64,000 bases of DNA from Nitrospiraceae bacterium. Lineage in GTDB: Bacteria > Nitrospirota > Nitrospiria > Nitrospirales > Nitrospiraceae. A program made the position numbers and the translations under genes. Shown here piece after piece: positions 1 through 7,721 of the stretch; position 1 is the stretch's first letter, and every line of letters begins with the position of its first letter. The stretch lies in NCBI GenBank assembly GCA_035623075.1, contig DASPUC010000003.1, positions 62,001 to 126,000 of the forward strand. The letters run 5' to 3'. The notes below the pieces were generated by a model. That model worked only from the letters and a program-made list of their open reading frames with translations, ran no database searches and was not told the origin of the DNA.

Positions 1-579
1 AACGCCACAATCTTTCCTGGGCCGCTCCTCCTCTGGGCTTGGAATGATCATGCGGTGGAAAAGGCCAAGGCCACGCTGGAAATCGCGGCACAGATCCCTG
101 ACGTCATGATTATCCCGATGCCGGACTACCGGCCGAAGTATCCGAAGATCGATCCGGAAGAAGTCATCAACCCCAACCATCCGAATCTGACGATCTGGGG
201 CAACAAGATCGAAGCCTGCATCTTCATCGGCGTTCACTGCCACTATGCGAACCTGACGCTCAAGATGATCCGCGCCGGAACGAATTGTTGCACGATGGCG
301 ATTTGCGCGGAGCAAGGCCATGAAGACGCCATGTTGACGATTCGCGACTCCGATACGGCCAAAATCAAGCGGGTGGCCCAGATCTTTAAGAAGGTTCGCG
401 AGCAGATGGGCATCAAGTTGCCGGGCAGCGGCGAAAATGTCCGGTTTACCGGAACCCAGTCCAAAGTTCATGGCGGAAAAACCCACACCAATCCGATGAC
501 CTTCGCTCCGTCTCCTGCCGGTGCCGGCAGTGCAGCAGCATTTGGTCATTCCGCTGAACACATGAAGCGGGAAGGATAG
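1..579 (+). CDS. 2-oxoacid:ferredoxin oxidoreductase small subunit (CODH beta-like), 5' end cut off
   Basis: The reading frame is open from base 1, so the start lies outside the window; about 192 residues are visible. The protein has a Cys/His-rich stretch around bases 215-310 (residues C, H-C-H, C-C, then C) that could bind metal, and a Gly/Ser/Ala-rich C-terminal tail. I recognise it as the kind of subunit annotated as a carbon monoxide dehydrogenase beta-like protein in multi-subunit pyruvate or 2-oxoglutarate:ferredoxin oxidoreductases of Aquificales and Nitrospira; this rests on memory of the family and on the neighbour. The oxidoreductase alpha subunit begins 39 bases downstream, so the two are probably one operon. 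Substrate (pyruvate or 2-oxoglutarate) cannot be told from here. Confidence 0.65.
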   Translation, partial: NATIFPGPLLLWAWNDHAVEKAKATLEIAAQIPDVMIIPMPDYRPKYPKIDPEEVINPNHPNLTIWGNKIEACIFIGVHCHYANLTLKMIRAGTNCCTMAICAEQGHEDAMLTIRDSDTAKIKRVAQIFKKVREQMGIKLPGSGENVRFTGTQSKVHGGKTHTNPMTFAPSPAGAGSAAAFGHSAEHMKREG

Positions 580-618
580 GCTGAGCGACACAGCTCACCA
601 TTTTTGAGAGGTGCGATC

Positions 619-2007
619 ATGAGCGAAGCGTTGGAAGCTGAGCAAAAAACCAATCCGCAGGGCGATCCGATCGCCAGCGAGCCAGAGCAAAAGACCAACC
701 CGCAAGGTGATCCGATCACCAGCGTTGCGGCTCCCAAGTTGGACGGGAAAAAGGATCCCCACGCCGAAGCCAAACGGCAGAAGGTGGTGACACCGGAATA
801 TCTGTTCCACGAAGCCCCGCGAACCAAGGAATTCATCACCGGCAGTGAAGCGGCCAAGGAAGCAATCCGCCGGTCGAACGTCGACCTGGCCGTCGCCTAT
901 CCGATTACCCCACAGAGCGAAACGATGCAGCTCGTCGGCGTGCTGTACGGCGAAGGGTATGTGAAAGAATATTATCGCGGTGAAGAGGAAGTGGGTGTGA
1001 TGGCGGCGATTGCCGGTGGTTCCCGGGCGGGCGTCCGATGCTTCACGGCGACAGCCGGTCCCGGAACCTTGAGAGGAATGGAAGGGATTGCTTCATGGCC
1101 GGGCCACCGATTGCCAGCCGTGGCGATGTTTACGTGCCGGGTCGTGAACGCCCCCTTGGCCATTCAGCCCGACAACATCGAGGTTGCCTATCTCCTCAAC
1201 TGCGGCATGATCGTCTTTCACGCCGAGAACCAGCAAGACATGTTCGATTTCATCATGGCCGGCTTTACGATCAGCGAGAAGAACGACGTGACATTGCCGG
1301 TCGGTGTCTGCTGCGACGGGTTCTTTGTGACCCATGCCCGTGGCTATGTCCGGATGCAGGATCGCGGTCTGAAGCTGCCTCCGCGAGAGGCCTGGCGTGG
1401 TGCAGTGCCGGTGCTCGATGCGGAAAATCCGCCTGCTCGTCTCTCACGAGACGCCCCGGTCCAAAAATCGAACTTCATGGCGTACAACATCCACGCGGTC
1501 TGGCAGCAGGAAGTGTGGGCTGCTGTTGAACGGTCCCGCAAGTACATCAATAGGTACGTGGGTGGCCTGCTCACAGCGGAGAATGTTGACGGGGCAGACG
1601 CCATCATCATCGCATCGGGCAGTGCTGCCGCGCAGTCGCGCGAGGCTGTTCGTCTCTGCACGGAGAAGGGCATTAAAGTCGGCTTGATCAAGGTCCGCTC
1701 CCTTCGTCCATTCCCGACCCAGGAATTACGAAAGCTCTGTGCGAATGCCAAGCTCATCGTCGTACCGGAGTTCAACTACGTCGGCTGGCTGGCCAAAGAG
1801 GTTGCCACAGCGATTTATGGCTATTCCAAGGCCAAAATCATCGGCGGTCCTCGGGTGTATGGTGGTCAGTCGATGCCAGTCGAATTGATCGTGGACGAGG
1901 TCGAGTCCGGTCTGACCGGCAAGAAGTCCACCAACGTGGCGATGTCGTCGATTATGGGTGGCACGGTCAATCCGGATGAAGTCGCGCATTTCATGCGTAG
2001 TATCTAA
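619..2007 (+). CDS. 2-oxoacid:ferredoxin oxidoreductase alpha subunit
   Basis: This 462-residue protein carries the pyrimidine-binding domain of TPP-dependent oxidoreductases, with the typical AYPITPQSE motif near residue 90, followed by the EEEVGVMAAIAGGSRAG and TATAGPG segments. A C-terminal transketolase-like domain begins around residue 320. In the family this subunit joins a TPP-binding beta subunit and iron-sulfur subunits to carboxylate acetyl-CoA or succinyl-CoA using reduced ferredoxin, an rTCA reaction. ATG 619 is preferred over the in-frame TTG at 604 because GAGAGG (606-611) sits 7 bases upstream of it. The first ~50 residues are outside the conserved fold and contain a ten-residue direct repeat. 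The gene ends just before a strong terminator, so it closes its operon. Whether it is the Por or Kor enzyme is unresolved. Confidence 0.88.
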   Translation: MSEALEAEQKTNPQGDPIASEPEQKTNPQGDPITSVAAPKLDGKKDPHAEAKRQKVVTPEYLFHEAPRTKEFITGSEAAKEAIRRSNVDLAVAYPITPQSETMQLVGVLYGEGYVKEYYRGEEEVGVMAAIAGGSRAGVRCFTATAGPGTLRGMEGIASWPGHRLPAVAMFTCRVVNAPLAIQPDNIEVAYLLNCGMIVFHAENQQDMFDFIMAGFTISEKNDVTLPVGVCCDGFFVTHARGYVRMQDRGLKLPPREAWRGAVPVLDAENPPARLSRDAPVQKSNFMAYNIHAVWQQEVWAAVERSRKYINRYVGGLLTAENVDGADAIIIASGSAAAQSREAVRLCTEKGIKVGLIKVRSLRPFPTQELRKLCANAKLIVVPEFNYVGWLAKEVATAIYGYSKAKIIGGPRVYGGQSMPVELIVDEVESGLTGKKSTNVAMSSIMGGTVNPDEVAHFMRSI

Positions 2008-2030
2008 CGGCGCGCGGCCTGCTGAAATGT

Positions 2031-2073
2031 AAAGAGCCTGTCCGGAGAATATGCCGGACAGGCTCTTTTTTTT
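2031..2073 (+). terminator. Rho-independent terminator of the oxidoreductase operon
   Basis: A perfect 15-base-pair stem (2031-2045 with 2054-2068) encloses an 8-base loop, and a run of eight T ends it at 2066-2073. It lies 24 bases after the alpha-subunit stop codon. Confidence 0.95.
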
Positions 2074-2155
2074 CCGCGCGCCGCGTACCTGGTTATTCGT
2101 GAAGCGCATCTCGCCAGTATTTACCGAACGGCGCTCACGAGATATGAACGACGAG

Positions 2156-2404
2156 CTATCCCTGCAGATCGTCCTGGATGAGTTCCTCGCTCTCAGGCAT
2201 GCCGTACGCCACGAACTTGGCGTAGGAAAGATAGATCATGGCGCTATCACGCATGGCTTTCGAGCCCTGACTCAATCGGACGACTTTGTCGGTGTCGGAA
2301 TTCGGAGCTGAGCGCAGTGTCTCCACATGACTGTGTAGCAGTTCCGTAAACCGCTCCATGGATTTCTCGACGTCTTTGTACGCGAGTAGAATGGCGTCGG
2401 TCAT
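2156..2404 (-). CDS. Small helical hypothetical protein, 82 residues
   Basis: I do not recognise the family. ATG 2404 is chosen because the bases upstream on the minus strand read GAGGAGG six bases before it; the longer reading from 2431 would begin upstream of this Shine-Dalgarno sequence. The protein is mostly amphipathic helix with charged ends, no cysteines, no signal peptide and no membrane segment, so it is probably a small cytosolic protein. It is transcribed divergently from the Rsm22-like gene with only 37 bases between the start codons, so the two probably share a promoter region. Confidence 0.7.
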   Translation of the reverse strand: MTDAILLAYKDVEKSMERFTELLHSHVETLRSAPNSDTDKVVRLSQGSKAMRDSAMIYLSYAKFVAYGMPESEELIQDDLQG

Positions 2405-2441
2405 AGTTGTCCTCCTCAACGACATCAGCATACACTAGCCC

Positions 2442-3659
2442 ATGGGGCCCTTCAACGACCGGCGGCCGGCCACACTCTCGTCCCTTGTGCTACGAACCCT
2501 CGAACGACTCAGCCAAGGAGATGGGGCGAGAAGCGACAGAATCGCGCAGACAGTCGCCGAACTGTCGCGGCTGTTCACGAAAGAACGGGCTGAGCTGAGT
2601 CGCTCATACCTCGACGATCCGAAGAGTGCCGCAGCCTATTGCGTCTATTTTCTCCCCGTCAATCTCTCAAAGATCCAAGTGCTTCTTGATGAACTCACGC
2701 TCGAGTCCCTGGCGGGAGAAGAAGAGTCGAGCATGAAAGTCCTCGATCTGGGGTCCGGCCCTGGGACGGGCGGATTGGCCGTTCTTGATTGGCTTCATCA
2801 CCAGCATCCTGAGTTGGCCCGGCGTCTCTCGGTCATGGCCGTCGACTCATCCAGTGGAGCAGTGCGGCTTGCGCAGAATTTCTGGAATGCCTACTGTCAG
2901 GAAGCCGGGACCGTCGGTGCCACTCTCTATCCATACGAAGGGAACCTTGAGCGGGCGCAGAAAGAGTCCTGGCGCCACCAGGCGAAAGAACGAAGCCCGT
3001 TCGATCTCATCATCATGGCAAACTGTCTGAATGAACTCTTCGCCGCAGCGCTCGATCCAATTGTCTTGCGTACACAACTGGTAGCAGACCTCCTCCCGCT
3101 TCTCAAGCCCCACGGCACGATCATGCTCATGGAGCCGGCATTGCGGCAGACGTCGCGAGCCCTCCATCAGGTTCGTGACCGATTGCTCCAAGAGCAGCGC
3201 TGCACGATTTACAGCCCCTGTCTCCATGAGCGAAATTGCCCGGCGCTGGTGAATCCGGATGATTGGTGCCATGAAGAACGGCCATGGGACACACCGGCCC
3301 ATATTCTCGAGATCGATCGAGAGGTGGGCTTCATCAAGGATGCCCTGAAGTTTTCGTATCTGTTGCTTCGTAAGGACGGGCGCACGATTGTGCAGAGGCA
3401 ACCGGATGTCTATCGGGTGGTGAGTGAGTTGCGGGAATTCAAAGGGGAGAAGCGGGCCTGGCTGTGCAACGAGCTGGGGCGGCAGGACGTTGGACGACTC
3501 GACCGAAAGGCATCGCCCGAGAATGCGGCAGTGGATGACTGGCATCGAGGTGCAATCGTACGGATAAGCGACATAGTCAGAAAGACCAAGGGCGATCGTC
3601 TGGGAACAGTCGGGAGAATTTCAGATTCTGCGTCTGTTGAGATCATCCGTCCTGTCTAA
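2442..3659 (+). CDS. Rsm22-like SAM-dependent methyltransferase
   Basis: This 405-residue protein has a class I methyltransferase motif I (VLDLGSGPGTGG, about residue 100) and later the NCLNELF segment typical of the Rsm22 family. A C-terminal cysteine cluster near residues 250-270 (C-x5-C-x5-C-x8-C, ending in DDWCHEERPW) matches the family's iron-sulfur-like signature. In mitochondria and related bacteria Rsm22 proteins act on or assemble with the small ribosomal subunit; a ribosome role here is inferred from the family. No clear Shine-Dalgarno sequence precedes ATG 2442, so a somewhat later start is possible. It stands alone, divergent from the small gene upstream. Confidence 0.8.
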   Translation: MGPFNDRRPATLSSLVLRTLERLSQGDGARSDRIAQTVAELSRLFTKERAELSRSYLDDPKSAAAYCVYFLPVNLSKIQVLLDELTLESLAGEEESSMKVLDLGSGPGTGGLAVLDWLHHQHPELARRLSVMAVDSSSGAVRLAQNFWNAYCQEAGTVGATLYPYEGNLERAQKESWRHQAKERSPFDLIIMANCLNELFAAALDPIVLRTQLVADLLPLLKPHGTIMLMEPALRQTSRALHQVRDRLLQEQRCTIYSPCLHERNCPALVNPDDWCHEERPWDTPAHILEIDREVGFIKDALKFSYLLLRKDGRTIVQRQPDVYRVVSELREFKGEKRAWLCNELGRQDVGRLDRKASPENAAVDDWHRGAIVRISDIVRKTKGDRLGTVGRISDSASVEIIRPV

Positions 3660-3693
3660 ACTTTTCCAACCAATACAGAGGAAGTGTACGCCC

Positions 3694-3873
3694 TCTCGCT
3701 CCGGCGCCTCTCGCGCCACCCCTTCCACGGCGCTCTGCAGTGGAAGCCTTCTGGAATTCCTTCAGCTGCAATCGTTCGATCGCAGTGCTTCTGTCAGTTC
3801 CAGCTTTCCTTCTGCAGACGCCGGGTGGGGACCCCACCGCTCCCGCGCAAGTCGCTCGATGCCGCACCCTTCC
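3694..3873 (+). repeat. Long-hairpin repeat, copy 1
   Basis: This stretch is homologous to the reverse complement of 5186-5365. Shared blocks include GTGGAA-CCTTCTGGAATTCC around 3740-3760 and CAGTTCCAG-TTTCCTTCT around 3795-3812. It folds as nested stems: CCACCC 3716-3721 with 3823-3828, GGCG 3729-3732 with CGCC 3819-3822, CTGCAG 3735-3740 with 3812-3817, CTGGAA 3751-3756 with 3798-3803, and an apical hairpin 3766-3785. Several of these stems have different sequences in copy 2 yet still pair, so the structure appears to be conserved. No protein is supported here. Confidence 0.8.
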
Positions 3874-3887
3874 CTATAAAGTATGGA

Positions 3888-3920
3888 AACGGGACCGATC
3901 GCTCTTAGACCGGTCCCGTT
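3888..3920 (+). terminator. Hairpin, possible weak terminator
   Basis: Ten perfectly paired bases (3888-3897 with 3911-3920) enclose a 13-base loop. No T run follows, so it may stop transcription only weakly or may be part of the repeat-rich spacer after the Rsm22-like gene. Confidence 0.4.
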
Positions 3921-3977
3921 GCTTGGACTAGTGCCCGAATATCGCTATAGCACGTTGGAGCTGTGTAGTGGATAGCA

Positions 3978-4006
3978 TTGACAAGTGATTGAGCGCAAGT
4001 AAGAAT
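3978..4006 (+). promoter_or_regulatory. Candidate sigma70 promoter for the Ntn-hydrolase-like gene
   Basis: TTGACA at 3978-3983 is followed 17 bases later by AAGAAT at 4001-4006 (or 16 bases later by TAAGAA at 4000). The start codon at 4093 lies about 85 bases downstream. The rest of the 3660-4092 spacer holds only the structured repeat and the hairpin. Confidence 0.5.
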
Positions 4007-4092
4007 CGCCTCCTAGCTCACGGTCTGTGTTCGTGTACTATGCCAAGCAGTTTGCCGAATAGTTGGACCTTCCGTTTAGGGAGTCGGGTAAT

Positions 4093-4986
4093 ATGACTCA
4101 GATTCTCGCTGCACTTACGCACGAATACGTCCTTGTCGCATCTGACCGACAACTCACCTTCACCAGTGGTCTGCACAAAGGCGAGATTGCCGACGACAAC
4201 ACCTGCAAGCTCGTGTCCCTATGTGGCGTTTGGGGGATAGCTTATACGGGGTTCTCCCAACTTCAAGGGGTACCTACGCATGAGTGGATTGCCGTGCGTC
4301 TTGCTGAAAACGGGTGCCGAAGCCCATACGTAGCTGTTCAGATCCTTGCTGATTCGGCCCCATCAGCATTGAGAGCAGCCCCCTTTCTCCTGGAACTCAC
4401 GTTCTTAATCGCGGGATGGACGAGGTTGGCTGATCATAAGACACTTCAGCCTCATTTTTTGCTAGTCTCAAACATGCACGAACGAGACGGGAAATTACGG
4501 CCTAGTCCAGGGTCCGACTTCCATTTTTTCGAGCGAAGATTGAAGGCAGAGGAGGTCTACGTTAGCCGTGTCATCGGCCAGCCACTTCCAAATGGCCGCG
4601 GAAAATATCTTGACCGATTTCTACGGCGACTGCTGAAACATAAAATTGGACCGAAGCCTGCGATGCAAGCTTTTGCAAACGAAATCATCAATACTTCTCG
4701 GTCTAAGGGGACTGTTGGTCAGAAAATCCTTGCCTTCTCGATTCCGAAGGCGGCGGCTGAACGAACATACCAGACAGGGAACTATGTGCTGTTGGCCATG
4801 GAGCCGGATCGGTGTAACATAGCGTTTTGTTATTTCGACCCGGTCTACTCTCAATTGCGTCAGTATGGACCAACTTCCACGTGTGGGGAGTCGGCTGTGA
4901 CAGATATAGTGACTGAGAATGATCCTGCCCGTGACTACCAAAGTTCAAGCGTCAGGCTTCTGCACCTGCCGAAACCGAAGTCCTAA
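4093..4986 (+). CDS. Proteasome/HslV-like Ntn-hydrolase candidate
   Basis: The 297-residue protein begins Met-Thr-Gln-Ile. If the Met is removed, Thr becomes residue 1 and Asp falls exactly at position 17 (VASDRQ), as in proteasome beta subunits and HslV. A Lys in DNTCKLV sits near position 38, close to the catalytic Lys33, and is followed by a hydrophobic strand ending in a GIAYTGFS segment like the family's AG-G turn. A Ser/Gly-rich SRSKGTVG segment near residue 210 may match the family's SGG loop. ATG 4093 has AGGGAG nine bases upstream; an in-frame TTG at 4063 is less likely. It is about 1.5 times the usual length of HslV. No ATPase partner is adjacent. Fold and activity are inferred from motifs only; it could be an inactive relative. 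Confidence 0.6.
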   Translation: MTQILAALTHEYVLVASDRQLTFTSGLHKGEIADDNTCKLVSLCGVWGIAYTGFSQLQGVPTHEWIAVRLAENGCRSPYVAVQILADSAPSALRAAPFLLELTFLIAGWTRLADHKTLQPHFLLVSNMHERDGKLRPSPGSDFHFFERRLKAEEVYVSRVIGQPLPNGRGKYLDRFLRRLLKHKIGPKPAMQAFANEIINTSRSKGTVGQKILAFSIPKAAAERTYQTGNYVLLAMEPDRCNIAFCYFDPVYSQLRQYGPTSTCGESAVTDIVTENDPARDYQSSSVRLLHLPKPKS

Positions 4987-5030
4987 CAATCGCGAAACAG
5001 GAAAGGTCCTGGGACTATCTCGAACTCTTG

Positions 5031-5063
5031 AGGCTGCTCAAAAAGACCTTCCAGCAAGGCCAC
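5031..5063 (+). repeat. Fragment of a dispersed intergenic repeat
   Basis: The sequence AGGCTGCTCAAAAAG followed by a CCAGCAAGGCC block resembles one end of the 36061-36225 element (AGGATGCTGAAAATG). I read it as a truncated or degenerate copy of that family. Confidence 0.4.
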
Positions 5064-5185
5064 ATTTCTTGATAAGGCGACGGGTCTAGGAGCGACTCGT
5101 CGCCGTTTCATTTTTTAGAGCAGCGCTGGCCGGTTCTGCGTCGCGAATCGCGGAGGCGGCCGATTTGTTTTGCATGAGGATCGGT

Positions 5186-5365
5186 AAGTAGGTGCCGACC
5201 GCCGACTTCACCGGAGGCGCGGGGACCCAATGAGATTTCAGCGAGAAGGAAATCTGGAACTGACCACAGCACCATGGTCGCAGACCATGGCTACGGGAAT
5301 TCCAGAAGGTTTCCACTCGCTGGAACCCAGAAGGGTCGCGCCGGGAGGTGTGGAGGCGGGAGGCG
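5186..5365 (-). repeat. Long-hairpin repeat, copy 2
   Basis: This is the inverted copy of 3694-3873. Its stems are GGCGCG 5216-5221 with 5337-5342, GACCC 5224-5228 with 5333-5337, CAGCGAG 5239-5245 with 5316-5322, CTGGAA/TTCCAG 5254-5259 with 5300-5305, and a perfect 8-base apical stem 5272-5279 with 5283-5290 around loop GCA. The apical and CAGCGAG stems differ in sequence from copy 1 but remain paired. A 94-codon frame crosses it on the minus strand but follows the repeat and is not supported as a gene. Together with the 5031-5063 fragment this accounts for most of the 4987-5405 spacer. Confidence 0.8.
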
Positions 5366-5405
5366 CCCACTTGCTGAATGATTTAAAAAATCTTAAGAGA
5401 GTGGG

Positions 5406-5588
5406 CTAGTCTGCTTCAGGCTCTGAACTTCCATGCTGGTGCGAGACCCGATCCTCGTCGAACAACTCTTCCATCTCCTCCGCGATCATATCCCGATCGT
5501 TCGGGACAGAGATGAGCGGGATTTCTTTGCGCGCCTTCGGCTGATTGTCCGCCTCAGGGGGCTGCGGTTGTTTTGGCTTCTCACTCAT
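5406..5588 (-). CDS. Small acidic, proline-rich hypothetical protein, 60 residues
   Basis: I do not recognise the family. Translation from ATG 5588 gives a Lys/Pro/Gln-rich N-terminus and an acidic second half (EEMEELFDEDR), likely largely disordered and cytosolic. An in-frame GTG at 5603 is an alternative start; AAGGTG upstream fits ATG 5588 better but is not strong. It lies downstream of the zinc-ribbon gene on the same strand, 38 bases after it, so the two may be co-transcribed. Confidence 0.5.
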   Translation of the reverse strand: MSEKPKQPQPPEADNQPKARKEIPLISVPNDRDMIAEEMEELFDEDRVSHQHGSSEPEAD

Positions 5589-5626
5589 ATCCGAAGTATA
5601 CACCTTTCTAGAGAAGGAAAGGTGAG

Positions 5627-5986
5627 CTATTCGAAGGCTTCCAGCGAGGACTTCTCAGGGAAGGTCCTCTTGCAGTTCGTGCAGGTGACGAAGTAGATGG
5701 CTTCCCGTACTGACATCGTGATGCGAAAATCCAGACTAACTCCCCGTTGATTGCAGGCCGTGCAGGAAATCTCCTTGAGTCGATAGGGCACGTCCGGCTG
5801 AGTGCGGAGATAGAATTCCATATCGGTGTAAACCGGAAAGCTGTAGAAACATTTCTTGCAGACGCCCCGCCATTCCCCGTCGGGGTTCATGAATCGCTGG
5901 TCGATCCCAAAGCTGCTGCCTTTACAGATGGCACACTGGACCGTGGCAAGCCTGGATTCGACGGTCTCGACAGTTGGGTTTGGCAT
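5627..5986 (-). CDS. Double zinc-ribbon hypothetical protein
   Basis: From ATG 5986 the product is 119 residues. It has two four-cysteine pairs: CAIC with CKKC, then CTAC with CTNC, each separated by about 24-28 residues, which suggests two zinc ribbons and a nucleic-acid or protein binding role. No enzyme motif, signal peptide or membrane segment is visible. The start is uncertain: an in-frame TTG at 6055 would add 23 residues and neither start has a clear Shine-Dalgarno sequence. The small acidic protein follows it on the same strand. I do not recognise the specific family. Confidence 0.6.
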   Translation of the reverse strand: MPNPTVETVESRLATVQCAICKGSSFGIDQRFMNPDGEWRGVCKKCFYSFPVYTDMEFYLRTQPDVPYRLKEISCTACNQRGVSLDFRITMSVREAIYFVTCTNCKRTFPEKSSLEAFE

Positions 5987-6113
5987 GAAGGTGTTATTCT
6001 GGGCGGAGATTGATTCGTGCAGGTGAGTATAACGTTGCCTCGAAAGAGACTGCAACCGGATTGAAAAAGGATTTCCTTGACCTGGTCAGCCCGCTGCCTA
6101 TACTGAGGCCACC

Positions 6114-6533
6114 ATGCATCAGATCACGGACAGGTTATTTGTGGGAAACATTTACGATGCCGAGCAGCCGACCTCGCAAGTGAGCGCGGTGCTGCTCGTC
6201 GCGGAGGAATACGATATCGATGCTCCGGGCGGGGTCATTTATGAACGGATTGCCTTCAAGGAATACGGTGAAGTCTCTTCTCTGTCATTGGCCCGTGCAG
6301 TTGATTGGGTCGAACGACACCTCTCGGACAATCGGGTGATGGTCTGTTGCCGTGCGGGGATGGGCCGATCGGTGTCCGTTGTAATGGCCTATCTTTGTTG
6401 TGTGGAAGGAATGATCTATGCCGATGTGCTGAAGTTGGTGATGGCACGCCGTCCCGGTGCGATGCCACTGCCGAAACTCGAAGAGACAATTCAAGATGTT
6501 CTCCGCTTCCGCAAGTCCGCGCCACGGTCTTAG
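6114..6533 (+). CDS. Dual-specificity / tyrosine protein phosphatase
   Basis: The 139-residue protein is a single-domain cysteine phosphatase. The P-loop reads VMVCCRAGMGRS (about residues 79-90), matching C-x5-R-S with the catalytic Cys and Arg present. The usual His before the catalytic Cys is replaced by another Cys. The following helix and the ARRPGAMP segment also match dual-specificity phosphatases. It probably removes phosphate from proteins or small phosphoesters in the cytosol. ATG 6114 is the first Met of the fold and lacks a strong Shine-Dalgarno sequence. No kinase is adjacent, so the substrate is unknown. Confidence 0.85.
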   Translation: MHQITDRLFVGNIYDAEQPTSQVSAVLLVAEEYDIDAPGGVIYERIAFKEYGEVSSLSLARAVDWVERHLSDNRVMVCCRAGMGRSVSVVMAYLCCVEGMIYADVLKLVMARRPGAMPLPKLEETIQDVLRFRKSAPRS

Positions 6534-6680
6534 ACGACTGGTCTGATCGCTGAGAACTGATTGTCCCTTAGGCACCAGTGTCTCACCCGCGACAGTCGTT
6601 GCCTTTCCCATCCTGATCATGGCCTAATTGTCACTTAGTTGGGACAGCGGTATTCTCTGGTCGTTTCGAGGATTGGTTCC

Positions 6681-7520
6681 ATGCCTGAACTGCCCGAAGC
6701 CGAAGTTGTGGCCGATCAGCTGCGCAAATGTCTCCTCGGGTCCCAACTCACCGACTGCTGGGTTGGACGGACAGACATCATCCGTGAGGGGAGTCGGATG
6801 TTTCCCTGGTTTATCGGTACAACCCTTCAAGGAATCGAGCGGTATGGCAAAAGTGTGGCGATGGGGTTTTCGAAGGACGATGAGCTCCGGTATGTTGTGG
6901 CTGAACTCGGCATGACCGGTCTTCTTCTTTTTCGATCTGCTCAGACGAAACATCCTCAACATGTGCATGTCAGGATGTCGTTTGCCGGGGGAAAGGAGCC
7001 GGAACTACGGTATTGGAATCCCCGCCGATTTGGGCGCCTCTCGTTGGTCGATCAGGCTGGCCTCGGCCGGTATGTGACCAGACGGTTTGGGTGCGACCCC
7101 CTGTCTGTCTCTCGAGAAGATTTTTCCCGGATCTTACAAGCTCGGCGCGGCCGGCTCAAACCCATGTTGATGCATCAACAGGTAATTGCGGGAATCGGGA
7201 ATATTTATGCGAACGAGATTCTGTTCCGCGCGGGATTGCACCCGAATCGAGAAGTCAGTCGGCTCCGTGAGGCGACGAGGCTCAAGCTATATGACACGAT
7301 GCAGACGGTGCTCCAAACGGCGATCGCCTATGGCGGCTCCAGCGTCAGGGATTTCTTCGCACCCGATGGGACGGAAGGCCGCTACAAGCACCAGCATCTG
7401 GTCTACGGAAAGGAAAACCAGCCCTGTCCCAATCACTGTGGACGGATGATCCGGCGCCTCCAAAGCGAGCGCAGTTCATTTTTCTGTCCCGCCTGCCAAT
7501 CACTCCGATCCTCACGATAA
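6681..7520 (+). CDS. mutM: Formamidopyrimidine-DNA glycosylase
   Basis: This 279-residue base-excision-repair enzyme removes oxidised purines such as 8-oxoguanine and cuts the abasic site. After Met removal the N-terminus is the catalytic PELPE. A conserved Lys lies in ERYGKS near residue 57, the helix-two-turn-helix contains HQQVIAGIGNIYANEILF near residues 155-175, and the C-terminal zinc finger is CPNHC ... FFCPAC. ATG 6681 is chosen because the PELPE motif must follow Met directly and GAGGA lies 8 bases upstream. It stands as a single gene before the rTCA operon. Confidence 0.95.
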   Translation: MPELPEAEVVADQLRKCLLGSQLTDCWVGRTDIIREGSRMFPWFIGTTLQGIERYGKSVAMGFSKDDELRYVVAELGMTGLLLFRSAQTKHPQHVHVRMSFAGGKEPELRYWNPRRFGRLSLVDQAGLGRYVTRRFGCDPLSVSREDFSRILQARRGRLKPMLMHQQVIAGIGNIYANEILFRAGLHPNREVSRLREATRLKLYDTMQTVLQTAIAYGGSSVRDFFAPDGTEGRYKHQHLVYGKENQPCPNHCGRMIRRLQSERSSFFCPACQSLRSSR

Positions 7521-7648
7521 TGGCAGAGCTCTGGCACACCTTTGCCTGATAAAAAATATACCCATATTTTCAGCCGGTTAGGCGGTCAATCGCATGGCCG
7601 TCCATCCGATAGGCCTTTTGATCCTGCGCACTTAGTACCTCTGGTGTA

Positions 7649-7677
7649 TTGAGTCATCCTGTCGATTTCGCTAGAAT
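7649..7677 (+). promoter_or_regulatory. Sigma70-type promoter of the rTCA operon
   Basis: TTGAGT (7649-7654) and TAGAAT (7672-7677) are separated by 17 bases and lie 45 bases before the aclB start. This is the only good promoter I see ahead of the eight-gene cluster. Confidence 0.7.
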
Positions 7678-7721
7678 CCCTCTCCCCTTAGCAGCGATCT
7701 TCACACGTAAGGAGCGACGTT

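Noticed and set aside
5086-5370. A 94-codon minus-strand frame over repeat copy 2
   Set aside because: It follows a structured repeat; the homologous copy at 3694-3873 keeps the hairpins but not a matching full-length frame.
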